Assembly: GCA_016124855.1 (NCBI GenBank)
Contig: WGMX01000044.1
Span: forward strand, 1 to 64,000
Reading direction: 5' to 3'
DNA from: Anaerolineaceae bacterium
Lineage (GTDB): Bacteria > Chloroflexota > Anaerolineae > Aggregatilineales > Phototrophicaceae
Length of the DNA: 64,000 nt
Positions within the stretch are counted from its first letter, which is position 1. Every line of letters starts with the position of its first letter. The position numbers and the translations under genes were made by a program. The notes under the pieces were generated by a model. That model searched no databases and was not told where the DNA came from. It was given only the letters and a program-made list of their open reading frames with translations. Positions 1-8,974 of this stretch are shown here, one piece after another.

Positions 1-1769
1 GATGCTGTTGGCGAATCGACGTAGGATGGATTGTGAGCGAAAATAGGACTGAGAGAGAGCCTATTTTGTGTCTCAACCTGACCCGAGGAGGTTTAGCAGC
101 ATGACCCTACACCGGCGCTATATTCCCGATGTGCCCGAAGCAACCGTCAAGGTCGCCAAAGCCGCTTTTCGCAAAGGTAATCGCTATATGCAGATGCGGG
201 ATGAACTGGGGACACTGTTCAATGATGAGCAGTTTGCTGACTTGTTCCCCAATGTGGGTCAACGAGCGGAGTCGCCTTGGCGGTTGGCACTGGTGACAGT
301 CATGCAATTTGCCGAGAATATGACGGATCGACAGACAGCGGATGCGGTGCGTGGTCGCATTGATTGGAAATATGCGCTCAGTCTTGAATTGACTGACGAG
401 GGGTTCGACTTTTCGGTATTGAGCGAGTTTCGGACACGCTTGCTAAGCAGTGGTGCTGAAGCCCGACTGTTTGACATCATGCTGGTCGGTTTTCAAGAAC
501 GCAAGCTGCTCAAAGCGGGCGGCAAACAGCGCACCGATTCAACCCATATCCTGTCCAATGTGCGCGAATTGAATCGCATTGAGTTTGTGGGGGAGACCTT
601 GCGAGCCGCACTCAATGAGTTGGCGAGCGTCGCACCAGCGTGGCTGAAGACGGTTGTCCCAAACGACTGGTTCGACCTCTATAGTCGTCCGTTCAGTGAA
701 TATCGTCTGCCACAGAAAGAAGCGGAACGTCTGGAATTGGGTGAGCGGATTGGGCGTGATGGGATTGATCTCCTCACGCACATTTACGCCCAAACCAGCC
801 CATCCGAACTCAGGCGGTTGACACAGGTGGAAGTCTTGCGTCGCGTGTGGGTGCTTCAGTATTACCAAGACGAAGATGAGCAAACCCGCTGGCGCAGAAC
901 AGGGAACGTGCCACCAGGTGAGCGTATCCTGACCTCGCCCTACGACACCGATGCCCGTTTGAGCAAGAAACGGGGGAGCGAGTGGGTCGGGTATAAGGTG
1001 CATCTGAGTGAAACCTGCGACGAAGATACCCCGCATCTGATCACGCATGTGGAAACGACGCTCGCCACCGCCGCGGATAGCGAAGTTGTTGAACCGATCC
1101 ATGCTGAACTGAAGCGCAAAAACTGCTTGCCCGCTCAGCATCTGGTGGACAATGGCTACGGCTCAGGAGCCGCTTTGGTCAGCAGTCACCGGGATTATGC
1201 GGTTGATCTGGTGGGTCCGGCCCGCCCCGATGTGAGTTGGCAGGCGAACACTGAAGGGGCATACGACCTGTCCTGTTTTCAGATTGACTTTGAGGCGCGC
1301 ACGGTCACCTGTCCGCAGGGTCACACCACACGACAGTGGTATGAACGCACCGGCAGTCGTGGTAAACCGGCTATATCCGTCCAATTTTCCACTTCGGTCT
1401 GCCGGGCTTGTCCTGTTCGAGAACGTTGCACAACAGCCAAAGCCGGACGACAGATTGGTTTCATCCCTGAACCGGAGTTTCGTGCTTTAGAAGCGGCCCG
1501 TCAGCGCGAGCAAACCGAGGACTTCAGGCAAGTTTACAAAAAGCGTGCTGGCGTTGAAGGCACGATTTCGCAGGCAGTCGGGGTGCTGGGGATGCGCCGT
1601 ACTCGCTACCGGGGTCTCGACAAGGTGCATCTCCAGCATTTAATGACCGCCGCAGCCATGAACCTTATGCGCGTAGTGGATTGGTTGTCCGGTAAAGAAC
1701 GCTCCAGCACCCGTGTTTCAGCTTTTGCGCGACTTGCTATGGCTTAGCTTTTGATTCGCCAACAGCATC
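1..1769 (+). mobile_element. IS1182-type insertion sequence
   Basis: The element is bounded by a perfect 17-bp inverted repeat, GATGCTGTTGGCGAATC at 1-17 and its reverse complement at 1753-1769, and holds a single transposase gene. The left end coincides with the first base of the window, so the repeat may extend outward and the left flank and target duplication cannot be seen. The right end lies 36 bp from the stop of the next (minus-strand) gene, so it did not obviously break that gene. Confidence 0.88.
101..1747 (+). CDS. IS1182 family transposase
   Basis: DDE transposase of the IS1182 type. The N-terminal part is a DUF772-like region in which substrate DNA is bound. The middle holds the catalytic core (acidic residues around QRTDSTHILSN and the VDNGYGSG segment). 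The C-terminal part has a zinc-ribbon-like Cys cluster (C-x2-C and following Cys near residues 445-455) and the usual EGTISQAVGVLGMRRTRYRG segment. I start at ATG 101 because GAGGAGG lies 9 bases before it; a GTG at 68 would add 11 residues without a ribosome site. The gene appears intact, so the element may be active. Confidence 0.88.
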   Translation: MTLHRRYIPDVPEATVKVAKAAFRKGNRYMQMRDELGTLFNDEQFADLFPNVGQRAESPWRLALVTVMQFAENMTDRQTADAVRGRIDWKYALSLELTDEGFDFSVLSEFRTRLLSSGAEARLFDIMLVGFQERKLLKAGGKQRTDSTHILSNVRELNRIEFVGETLRAALNELASVAPAWLKTVVPNDWFDLYSRPFSEYRLPQKEAERLELGERIGRDGIDLLTHIYAQTSPSELRRLTQVEVLRRVWVLQYYQDEDEQTRWRRTGNVPPGERILTSPYDTDARLSKKRGSEWVGYKVHLSETCDEDTPHLITHVETTLATAADSEVVEPIHAELKRKNCLPAQHLVDNGYGSGAALVSSHRDYAVDLVGPARPDVSWQANTEGAYDLSCFQIDFEARTVTCPQGHTTRQWYERTGSRGKPAISVQFSTSVCRACPVRERCTTAKAGRQIGFIPEPEFRALEAARQREQTEDFRQVYKKRAGVEGTISQAVGVLGMRRTRYRGLDKVHLQHLMTAAAMNLMRVVDWLSGKERSSTRVSAFARLAMA

Positions 1770-1804
1770 AGGTACAAATGTCTCCAGTAGAACAATGTCT
1801 GGTT

Positions 1805-2227
1805 CTACAGGCTCCAGCGACTCAGCATTCGCAGTGTTTGGGGATCAGTTGGTGCTGTCTCGACTTGCATCAGCATCATCTGGAGGGTTGTTTGGACACG
1901 CTCATATAAGTGATACTGCTCATCGTCGTAAGGCAAAACCCATGTCCCATAGGGGATCAGAAAAGAAACGCGCCTATCCCCTCGTTTGTATCGGACAGGA
2001 AGATCAAAAGGCACATCGCGCTCTGGTTTCCAACCAGTCACCTGCACGATCGGTAAAAAACGTTCGTCAGCCGGTAATGTCCAATCGGCACTCAGAATTC
2101 CGTTAGGATGCTGTGCCAGATAGAGGCGTTTCACCGCTAATCCAGTCGGCATGTCATTGAAAGGTTGGCGGACAACCTTTACAAAAAGTGTGGGCTGCCA
2201 ATCAAGCCCGGTGCAATCGTCAATCAT
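1805..2227 (-). CDS. Hypothetical protein, last gene of the minus-strand operon
   Basis: A 140-residue soluble protein I do not recognise. It is rich in aromatic residues and prolines and has no signal peptide or membrane segment. Its ATG overlaps the TGA of the PP-loop enzyme gene upstream (ATGA at 2224-2227), and AAGGAG precedes it, so the two are translationally coupled. A link to the same pathway is likely but the function is unknown. It is the last visible gene of the operon before the IS element. Confidence 0.65.
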   Translation of the reverse strand: MIDDCTGLDWQPTLFVKVVRQPFNDMPTGLAVKRLYLAQHPNGILSADWTLPADERFLPIVQVTGWKPERDVPFDLPVRYKRGDRRVSFLIPYGTWVLPYDDEQYHLYERVQTTLQMMLMQVETAPTDPQTLRMLSRWSL

Positions 2228-3078
2228 ATGTTTCTCCTTTTGTGGTCATACACTGCCGATCTGGTTTCTTCAGAGAGCAGTTCCGGTCTGAGGTCGCTCA
2301 GCCAGAAATCTTTACGGAAACTGTAGCCGGTGACCGCTTCGATACGGCACAATTCTCGGTAAGTATCGGAGTTATGAGCAGCTCCATTCATGAGGTCGTT
2401 CACACCGGCCAGTACACACAGCGCACACGACAATCGATGATTGCCCTGTTTGTAAGCGTCGTGGTAGATATTTCCATACCGTCGAATACCACTCCAAACA
2501 TCTGTTTCTGTCCAGTCATGGATCGGTAACCAGTCAAAAACAAACCGCCCCTTAGTCGGGGCGGCACAGTCATCACGCACAGTGAAGGTCTGACGTTTCG
2601 CCCGGGTGTGGCTCTCCTCAGCACGCAGCCCCATCGCACACACGACCTTCCCTGTTGAATAGGTATTCCGTATCCAGCGCGAGATGGGCGCACGTTTGAG
2701 GTCGGAGGTGCAATAGCGTACTTTACTGGACGGCCAGCAGGGACGGGATGGGTCGCTATAATACCGTTGCCAGATGCGATCAATGAGGTCGCCATTGGTC
2801 CAGCGAACAATGTGCAAGGGAATATTTTTGCGCCGTGCCAGATTGTGAACGTAATCCGTGGTGTTGTGCCACTCAGCGCGTCCAAGATCAGCATGAACCA
2901 TCGCCACATCACCGGACCAGCCTTCGGTCTGACGACATTCGAGCAAGTGGTGACACATGGCATCCGAGTCTTTGCCGCCCGATACGCTCAAGACCAGTGC
3001 CGCGCCGTCACGCAGTAGTTGGATTGGATCATGAGGCGATGGCTCATCCAAAGCAAACAAAGGAAGTTGGTAAGACAT
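2224..3078 (-). CDS. PP-loop ATP pyrophosphatase, PAPS reductase family
   Basis: A 284-residue protein with the SGGKDS PP-loop at residues 33-38, which binds ATP and adenylates or reduces a sulfur-linked substrate in the PAPS reductase/DndC family. Cysteines cluster in the segment CWPSSKVRYC and later as CALC, which could hold an iron-sulfur cluster or act in sulfur transfer. It is shorter than DndC (about 500 residues) and stands without other dnd genes here, so phosphorothioation is only one possibility. Related proteins are common on plasmids, phages and ICEs. I start at ATG 3078 (AGGAGG 9 bases upstream); an extension to 3210 would overlap the preceding gene. Confidence 0.78.
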   Translation of the reverse strand: MSYQLPLFALDEPSPHDPIQLLRDGAALVLSVSGGKDSDAMCHHLLECRQTEGWSGDVAMVHADLGRAEWHNTTDYVHNLARRKNIPLHIVRWTNGDLIDRIWQRYYSDPSRPCWPSSKVRYCTSDLKRAPISRWIRNTYSTGKVVCAMGLRAEESHTRAKRQTFTVRDDCAAPTKGRFVFDWLPIHDWTETDVWSGIRRYGNIYHDAYKQGNHRLSCALCVLAGVNDLMNGAAHNSDTYRELCRIEAVTGYSFRKDFWLSDLRPELLSEETRSAVYDHKRRNI

Positions 3079-3082
3079 CGGC

Positions 3083-3316
3083 TTATTCCTCCTGAAACCA
3101 GATGCCGCTGAATCGTTGGATGTCGCCGTTGTCGAGAAAGCGCACCCAGCAGCTATGAATGCCGATGCTGTAGGGACGCACGTTATCACACAGGGGATAG
3201 GCGATGACAATGCACTTGCGACGCGGATAGATAGTGGACAGCCCGATGATGCATCCGATTGTGCCAGCTCTGGGTAATTTTGAGTGGTGGAAATTCTGCC
3301 GTTGGCATTTGAGCAT
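3083..3316 (-). CDS. Small hypothetical protein
   Basis: A 77-residue basic protein with five cysteines and no recognised domain. I place the start at ATG 3316, which lies 4 bases after the stop of the upstream gene; its own stop lies 4 bases before the start of the PP-loop gene. This even spacing supports a real operon member although the protein is unknown. A longer reading frame to 3403 would overlap the upstream gene heavily and is unlikely. Confidence 0.55.
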   Translation of the reverse strand: MLKCQRQNFHHSKLPRAGTIGCIIGLSTIYPRRKCIVIAYPLCDNVRPYSIGIHSCWVRFLDNGDIQRFSGIWFQEE

Positions 3317-3320
3317 CGAA

Positions 3321-4172
3321 TTACCCGCCTTTATCATCTGCTTCAAAGGACGAAAACGTGTTGCCATAACCGTTGATGATTTCAACCGTCTTGCATGACT
3401 CACTTACAATCCGCTGCACGGCGGCCTGCGCTTCAGCTAATGTGTAGAATTGACCGTAATCCCCAAGTGTTTCGCCTTTTAATTCACGTAAATAATAGGG
3501 AGGGACTGCCGCGTTATTTGTACTCGATTCACGAATTTCAACCGGAATTTCGAGTACCATCGCCGATCCAGTAGCTGCAAAAGCGATGGGATGTTCACTG
3601 GATGAAAGGGCGATGTTGATCCATTCCGCACGTTGCTCAACCCAGGTGATAATGTACTCACTTCCAACCGGCAGCACCGAACCGTCAAAGGCTGTCACCT
3701 CCTGAACCAACCGGATACGCCCTTCGGCATAAAAGTGCTGCATTTCGCCGTTCACTTCGGCGATTAACGGATCACCCTCTTTTATGGGGTGAAGTGCCTC
3801 TATGAATAGCTCGAAGTCATCGGCAACTGTGACGGTCACTTCCAATAAGCTATCGAGTTCCAGCTCATTAGCCTGACGAATGGCTTCCTCAAGGCTTTCG
3901 TCTGCCTCGCATGTTTCAGCGGCAATATTCACATGAGCGGTGAAATCTTCGATATGCTGCGCTTGCAGGTCAGACAGATGGTGCATCAGGATAAGACACC
4001 AATTGTGAACGCCGGCTCGGTTAAAGGCGACGACCCGTACACCGCTGTTAAGCTGCTCTGCAAGTTGATTGACCGCGCGGATATAGACTTCGCGGTAAAC
4101 TTCAATCCCATCGGGCATAGCCTCGCCGTCGGAAAAGCCATATTTACTCTGCATATCTTCCCAGAAACGCAT
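3321..4172 (-). CDS. Hypothetical acidic protein of the accessory operon
   Basis: A 283-residue soluble, acidic protein without a domain I recognise. A middle segment (about residues 95-150) is rich in Glu and Ala and predicted helical (ADESLEEAIRQANELELDSL). The C-terminal half looks like beta-rich modules ending in a short helix (LAEAQAAVQRIVSE). ATG 4172 is preceded by GAAAGGA and leaves a 58-base gap to the ThiF gene. The longer frame to 4307 would overlap that gene. It lies between the E1-like gene and the PP-loop gene, so it may belong to the ubiquitin-like cassette. Confidence 0.6.
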   Translation of the reverse strand: MRFWEDMQSKYGFSDGEAMPDGIEVYREVYIRAVNQLAEQLNSGVRVVAFNRAGVHNWCLILMHHLSDLQAQHIEDFTAHVNIAAETCEADESLEEAIRQANELELDSLLEVTVTVADDFELFIEALHPIKEGDPLIAEVNGEMQHFYAEGRIRLVQEVTAFDGSVLPVGSEYIITWVEQRAEWINIALSSSEHPIAFAATGSAMVLEIPVEIRESSTNNAAVPPYYLRELKGETLGDYGQFYTLAEAQAAVQRIVSESCKTVEIINGYGNTFSSFEADDKGG

Positions 4173-4230
4173 GGTGAGCATCCTTTCATGAGTCTGTAAT
4201 TGTGAGATGTGAAACGGAAAATGGACGGGA

Positions 4231-4998
4231 TTAAGTCTGAAGGTAGGAGAGGAGTTCCTCACGGCAGATCGGCAGGCTGCGGACAGACAACCCATCGACA
4301 CTGACATAACTGAGAAAGGTGGTTATGGGCTGCCGATGCAGCAGCTTGTAGACATAGCCCGCGACTACGCAAGCCACGAGATCATTAATTAAAAGATGTT
4401 GCTCACCGCGTGCGACCAGATCAGCGCAAGAGAGGTTAGGCTGTGGGACAGGCTGAGGTTCCGGTTCGAGCAGCTGCGGAAAGAGCAGTGCTGGGCTAGG
4501 CAGATAACGATACTTACCTTCACTACCCTTAATATGACTGAGCATCGTCTCGCAATCCGATGTGTTGCCCATACACACCTGACCACTGTCGAAATGATTA
4601 CCGGCATCCAGCCAGATGCCCTCGGCCTTCGCTAATTCACGGCGGGCATCATGGTTATCCACGCAACCAATGACCAGGTTGCCACTGCGGTCGATGTGCT
4701 GTCGGACATTGAGCGGTTGATCGACAGCGGCAATCTCTAGTCCTAGGGCTTGATTAAAGCGCCGAGCCAGTACCCGGCTCTTGTTCTGACCGACGTCACC
4801 AGCCGCAAACAACTGCCGTCCGACATTCTTTTCTTCAACCACATCCGGATCAATGAAAACCAATGCGGGTGTGTGCAGCCGTGTCCGGCGCATATCGTAG
4901 ACCGTCCGCGCCACCGTCCGTGCGACTTGGGAGCCTGTTCCACCTAGTCCAACGACGGTCACGGTTTGCAGATGCATAAAGGGATCAAAAATGTTCAA
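4231..4998 (-). CDS. E1-like ThiF family protein of a PRTRC cassette
   Basis: A 255-residue ThiF/MoeB/HesA-fold adenylating enzyme. The nucleotide-binding loop GLGGTG is at residues 17-22. It is followed by the DPD-VVEEKNVGRQ segment, the VGQNKSR motif and the CVDNHDARREL motif that E1-like proteins use to bind ATP and the C-terminus of a ubiquitin-like partner. The C-terminal part (NLSCADLVARG to LVACVVAGYVYKLL) resembles the PRTRC-type ThiF subgroup. The predicted partner is the ubiquitin-like protein encoded at 9246-9461. The start is TTG 4998, chosen because GGAGG lies 9 bases upstream; ATG 4977 is an alternative. Confidence 0.82.
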   Translation of the reverse strand: MNIFDPFMHLQTVTVVGLGGTGSQVARTVARTVYDMRRTRLHTPALVFIDPDVVEEKNVGRQLFAAGDVGQNKSRVLARRFNQALGLEIAAVDQPLNVRQHIDRSGNLVIGCVDNHDARRELAKAEGIWLDAGNHFDSGQVCMGNTSDCETMLSHIKGSEGKYRYLPSPALLFPQLLEPEPQPVPQPNLSCADLVARGEQHLLINDLVACVVAGYVYKLLHRQPITTFLSYVSVDGLSVRSLPICREELLSYLQT

Positions 4999-5081
4999 GG
5001 CTGTATCCTCCTATCTCGCTCACGAGAGGCTTTGTTGCAGAAAACTGCATAACAAATAACGATGGCGTTAGGTAACTGTGG

Positions 5082-5648
5082 TCAGTGGCGATCATCGCCT
5101 AGCACTTGGGCAAGAGTGCGCTGTGCCGGAATTAAATCAGACTTGGGATAAATCCGCGCATGACGTTTTTCCAAGTCGATTAACTTTTGCCGGATGTCTT
5201 GCGGATGGGATTTGGATTTACTATTGCAGCCATGATCGCCAAAACGACTGCCGAGGAAGACGGCCCAATCTTCGACCAGCGAACCCCTTTTGAGCGCGGT
5301 TTCGGAAGCAGTGGGAACCGTTCCCCAGCAAATGCTGCCGCTGGTAAAGACATTAGGCAGTGGTAGATGAAATAAGGGTGTGTCCATCTGGTCGGGGCGT
5401 TTTTTGACGGCATAGACTTGATACTGCGGTGATTTGTCCTCGGCGGTCACCCGGATCATGAGCATTCCCGGTAGCGGGACACGCAGCGGGGCTTCCGAGC
5501 CTTCAAAATACAAGCCGGTCTTACCCGGTGGACGGTATTCGACGACGGTTTTCTTTACGCCTTCATAACACACGAGCAGTGTATTTCCGGTCAGCAGCCC
5601 GGTGTCGAAGCCCACCTTGGCTGAAAGTGCCAGCGCGATTTGGGCAGG
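5082..5648 (-). CDS. PRTRC protein B (E2-like), 3' exon
   Basis: The 3' exon of a gene interrupted by the group II intron at 5649-8043. It encodes 188 residues, from PAQIALALSA to the stop, including the segments RPPGKTGLYF and LPNVFTSGSICWG typical of the PRTRC protein B / prokaryotic E2 family D. The conserved Cys in CWG is the candidate catalytic or structural residue. Joined to the 5' exon (8044-8187) it gives a 236-residue protein in one open frame. Without splicing this exon has no start codon or ribosome site of its own. Confidence 0.72.
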   Translation of the reverse strand, partial: PAQIALALSAKVGFDTGLLTGNTLLVCYEGVKKTVVEYRPPGKTGLYFEGSEAPLRVPLPGMLMIRVTAEDKSPQYQVYAVKKRPDQMDTPLFHLPLPNVFTSGSICWGTVPTASETALKRGSLVEDWAVFLGSRFGDHGCNSKSKSHPQDIRQKLIDLEKRHARIYPKSDLIPAQRTLAQVLGDDRH

Positions 5649-5689
5649 GTCGGGTAGCAGGAGTACATTACTGCACTCCCGCCCCCTAA

Positions 5690-5723
5690 GAACCGTACGT
5701 GAGCCTTTCGACTCATACGGCTC
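5690..5723 (-). ncRNA. Group II intron 1 domain V
   Basis: On the minus strand this 34-base stretch begins GAGCCGTATGAGTC, has a GAAA tetraloop and ends GTACGGTTC. This is the catalytic domain V hairpin of group II ribozymes. It lies 9 bases past the maturase stop and 33 bases before domain VI ends. Confidence 0.88.
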
Positions 5724-5731
5724 AAGCCTCT

Positions 5732-7423
5732 TCAAACGCCCTGTGAAGGACGCGGTTTCTCAACAGATAAACCCTGACTATGAACACTTGCATGGCAGTT
5801 TGGATGAAGCAGAACACGGTTTTCATCCTTGTCCGAACCACTCAGAATCCTGGGTTTGATGTGATGGTTATGCCATCCAGTCTCAGTGGTGATCTTCTGG
5901 TTACAGATGGGACAATTTCCGTTTTGCTCTTTCCATAGACGGATCAGTTGGTTTCGTCCACTCAAACTATTCACCATTTTCAGGCTCAGCCGCCGTTCAA
6001 AGTACATTTCCCATTCAGGATCAAACGGGTTTGCATCTGCCTTAATTTGGGTGTGTCGTTTGATAGGTAAGGTTGATGGATCAAAAAGCACAGTCCGCTT
6101 CCCTTTGCTATCTGCAAAGAAGGTCCAATCGCGCTCTTGAACTATCGTGAAGTATTTCTGTTTGCACCACAGTGCATTCTTGTTACGGTGTCGCCTCTTT
6201 GCCCATCGCCAGAGTGCCATCACAATATGGTGCTGTATTTCTTGGAATGTACGAGCACTTACTGCGTGACGGTGGTACATTGCCCACCCTCGGATGATGG
6301 GGTTCAGGACGAAAATCAGTTTGTCAGCAGGCATTTGAGGATTTGCTTTAATGGTATCGCGGATGCGCTTCAGCAATTTGCGGACACTTCTCTCAGAAGG
6401 CTTGATGAGCAGTTTTCCGTTGTATTTACGAACGTTTTGCCCAAGAAAATCAAAACCATCATCAATGTGCGTAATGAGGGTCTTTTCCTGTGAGAGTTGA
6501 AGTCCACGTTCTTGTAGAAACGCTTCGACAACCGGTTTGACCTCGTTTTCAAGAAATTCTCTTGAACATCCAGTGATGATGAAGTCATCCGCGTAGCGTA
6601 CCAGATTTACTTTCCGATTGACGTGTTTATGGTGTGATTTGGGGAAGGTCTTGCGAAGAAGGGCTTCCAATCCATCCAATGCCATATTTGCCAGTACAGG
6701 TGAGGCAATGCCACCCTGCGGCGTTCCTTCGGTAGTTGGAAAGAGTTGTCCCTGTTCCATATAGCCCGCTTCAAGCCACTTGCGTAGGATTTCCTTTTCC
6801 ATTGGAATGTTTGCCAACAGCCAGTTGTGGCTGATGGTATCGAAGCACGCTTTGATGTCGCCTTCGAGGATCCATTGGGCAGAGCGCTTTGGAGCGAGAA
6901 TGGTGAAGCATCGTTCGATGGCATCATGAGCAGAGCGTTCTTTACGGAAACCATAGGAACGGGTATCCGCTGTTGTTTCCGCAATAGGTTCGAGCGCCAG
7001 CAGATAAAGCGCTTGCATTGCCCGATCCTTCATCGTTGGAATGCCAAGTGGACGTTTTTTGGTTGGATCGCTGCTTTTGGGAATATACGTCCGTTTGAGG
7101 GGTTGAGGACGATATCCATGCTGCTGTAACTGATGTACCGCTTCAAGTTTCTTCTGTGGTGTGTCCCAGATTTCTCCGTCTACACCAGGTGTATCCTTGC
7201 CTTGATTTTCTGTCACTCGTTTTACTGCCAGCACTTTGGCACTGTACGAGCGGGTTAGGAGGTGTTGCAAAGCTTTCACCTTGCCCCATTTCCCTGCCTG
7301 AGTTGCCTTCACGATACGCACTTGCAGCCGACGCACATTCTCATGGGCAGACTGCCAGTCGATGCTGTGCCAGTCCTCCACGAAATCGTGGGAGACCGCA
7401 CCAGTAGTTTGTGCTACCGTCAT
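5732..7423 (-). CDS. ltrA: Group II intron reverse transcriptase/maturase/HNH endonuclease (LtrA type)
   Basis: A 563-residue intron-encoded protein. Reverse transcriptase motifs run from about residue 85 to 330, with the catalytic YADD (VRYADDFIITG) and the primer-side GTPQGGIASP. Domain X (maturase) follows (FVLNPIIRGWAMYHRH). The C-terminus carries an HNH endonuclease with paired Cys (NCPICNQK) and HHIKPR...LHPNCH. All catalytic motifs are present, so the protein could promote both splicing and retromobility. It lies inside domain IV of intron 1. Confidence 0.92.
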   Translation of the reverse strand: MTVAQTTGAVSHDFVEDWHSIDWQSAHENVRRLQVRIVKATQAGKWGKVKALQHLLTRSYSAKVLAVKRVTENQGKDTPGVDGEIWDTPQKKLEAVHQLQQHGYRPQPLKRTYIPKSSDPTKKRPLGIPTMKDRAMQALYLLALEPIAETTADTRSYGFRKERSAHDAIERCFTILAPKRSAQWILEGDIKACFDTISHNWLLANIPMEKEILRKWLEAGYMEQGQLFPTTEGTPQGGIASPVLANMALDGLEALLRKTFPKSHHKHVNRKVNLVRYADDFIITGCSREFLENEVKPVVEAFLQERGLQLSQEKTLITHIDDGFDFLGQNVRKYNGKLLIKPSERSVRKLLKRIRDTIKANPQMPADKLIFVLNPIIRGWAMYHRHAVSARTFQEIQHHIVMALWRWAKRRHRNKNALWCKQKYFTIVQERDWTFFADSKGKRTVLFDPSTLPIKRHTQIKADANPFDPEWEMYFERRLSLKMVNSLSGRNQLIRLWKEQNGNCPICNQKITTETGWHNHHIKPRILSGSDKDENRVLLHPNCHASVHSQGLSVEKPRPSQGV

Positions 7424-8043
7424 CTGCTTTATCTCCTTAATCGGTTTATCAAGCTATCTCGTGATGAGAGACCAGATGGAAGTCTGCCCGCTTTCGCGTG
7501 AGGTGATGTTGCCCATTATGCCGGACGCAACCTCTATCCGCCCCATTACAGAGCGGCTTTCGCTTTTTCCATCCTCCTTTACCCGCAGCACCATTGGTTC
7601 ACCTTGCGGCTACCTACCTTGTTGAGGAGTACTACGGGCTTACCGTGTTCGTCTTGAGTAACATGAGTGGGTTAGGTCGTTCTCTCTTCGCCGGTGGCTT
7701 TAATGTCCATGACAGGAGAGTAGACAGCCCCTGTACCAGCCACACACCATTTTGGTTCAAGCCTGTCAGCATCTTTGGCTTGTCACACCTAACGACGTTT
7801 ATTGAGAATTTGCATATGCTCGCCATACCACTCTATCCTAGCCCCTATCCGCCTTGATGCTGGCAGACCCATCACACCCTCACGGTTATGATGGCAGTCA
7901 TGTGACTGCGGGATACATTGTCTGTGGGCTATTAGACGGTTCGTTGCCTCACCGCCGACCACATAGGATACTGCTGATGGAACAGCAGGTTCGTAACGCA
8001 CAGGGCGTTGAACAATTACTCAGGACGCTTTTTCACGTCGCAC

Positions 8044-8187
8044 ATCTACGGGATATTCTGTCACCCGATTCCCTTCACACTTTTCCAGCATCACACCATA
8101 ACTGTAAAACCGAAGCACCAGCGAGGGTTGTTCAGTCAGCACTTGTTCCAAGGCTTGGCCAGATACATCGAACGCGAGGTTTGTCAT
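8044..8187 (-). CDS. PRTRC protein B (E2-like), 5' exon
   Basis: Encodes the first 48 residues of the E2-like protein, beginning MTNLAFDVSG and ending NRVTEYPVD at the intron boundary. ATG 8187 is preceded by AAAGGA at a good distance. The start lies within the 3' end of the upstream gene (stop at 8132), a 56-base overlap. Unspliced, translation runs into the intron and stops after seven more codons (TGA at 8022-8020). Full protein therefore depends on intron splicing. Confidence 0.68.
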
Positions 8188-8974
8188 GTCGTTTTTCCTT
8201 TGGCTGTTTACTGAAGACTTTATAAATGTGCCGCACGTTATCATCGAGTGCGGCAAAGACTTCCGGTGTAGATTGCAGGAAGGCGAGACCTTTTAGAGCC
8301 TCCCGCATAATTTCGTCGGCTTCCTGAATGATGGCGATGGCAAATTCCAGATCGTCTTTGTCCCATGTCAGCGGCTGAAATTCACACATGGTGTCGTAAT
8401 CGAGATCAATGACTGAATTCCCTGAACAGGAAAACAACCACTGCATCAACCACGACAGTTGGCGGTAGCGTTCATCCGGATGCTGCTCAAGGTCTTCGGC
8501 GATGAACTGTCCGACGACGTGTGTGTGCTCTGGCACATCCACAGTGTCGTCATCGGCTGTCGCATCAATCCCAAAGGGCGCGAGTAAAGGGATCAGATCC
8601 GCATGGCTTTCGTAGAAATCAGGTTCTTCCAGTCTCACCCCATAGGATGGTAAGGGGATGCCATAGCCCATCCATTCAAGGTTTTCCAGCGGGATGCCCA
8701 GCTTCTCGATTTCGCAGCAGACGAAACGATCAATGTCATCCCATGAATACCCGTCACGCAGTTGCTCGATCACCTGTACATAGATAGTTGGAAATGAGCT
8801 GCGTACTACCCGCAGCGCTAAATCGAGACTGCCATCACCGGCATAATCGTCATCCTCATCCGTGAATTCATCCCAGAACGGATCGAGCCATGCGACCGCA
8901 TTCGCAAGGCATAATACGGAGTCGCTGTTCATTCCCGTAACAAGTAGCTCTTGAAGCTGTAAGAGTTCAGTCAT
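8132..8974 (-). CDS. Acidic protein, possibly PRTRC protein F-like
   Basis: A 280-residue acidic protein. It starts at ATG 8974, whose first bases overlap the TGA of the upstream gene (ATGA). The segment RYRQLSWLMQWLFSCSGNSV followed by FQPLTWDKDDLEFAI and EADEIMREALKGLAFL resembles, from memory, the C-terminal half of PRTRC protein F. I could not align it, so this is a suggestion from similarity and context (it lies between ubiquitin-like protein C and E2-like protein B). There are no catalytic motifs. Its 3' end overlaps the start of protein B. Confidence 0.55.
   Translation of the reverse strand: MTELLQLQELLVTGMNSDSVLCLANAVAWLDPFWDEFTDEDDDYAGDGSLDLALRVVRSSFPTIYVQVIEQLRDGYSWDDIDRFVCCEIEKLGIPLENLEWMGYGIPLPSYGVRLEEPDFYESHADLIPLLAPFGIDATADDDTVDVPEHTHVVGQFIAEDLEQHPDERYRQLSWLMQWLFSCSGNSVIDLDYDTMCEFQPLTWDKDDLEFAIAIIQEADEIMREALKGLAFLQSTPEVFAALDDNVRHIYKVFSKQPKEKRHDKPRVRCIWPSLGTSAD

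Larger units (their letters stand above)
5649..8043 (-). mobile_element. Group II intron 1 with LtrA-type ORF, inserted in PRTRC B
   Basis: A complete bacterial group II intron of about 2395 bp on the minus strand. The 5' end is the canonical GTGCGAC at 8043-8037. The 3' end CTACCCGAC is at 5657-5649, with the branch-point A at the usual seventh base from the end. A 34-base domain V with a GAAA loop lies at 5690-5723, and domain VI follows it. The ORF (5732-7423) sits in domain IV. Between 7424 and 8043 lie domains I-III and no gene. The exons read ...EYPVD|PAQIAL... in phase 0, so exact splicing restores the host gene. Confidence 0.85.

Noticed and set aside
2224..3078. DndC of a phosphorothioation system
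   Set aside because: It is much shorter than DndC and no dndB, D or E gene is in the window.
7997..8001. GTGCG at 8001 as the 5' end of intron 1
   Set aside because: It would leave an in-frame TGA in the exon. The GTGCGAC at 8043 starts the expected stem and gives an open frame.
8020..8043. TGA stop at 8022-8020 as a nonsense mutation in the E2-like gene
   Set aside because: It lies inside intron 1 once the 5' end is placed at GTGCGAC (8043). The spliced frame has no stop.
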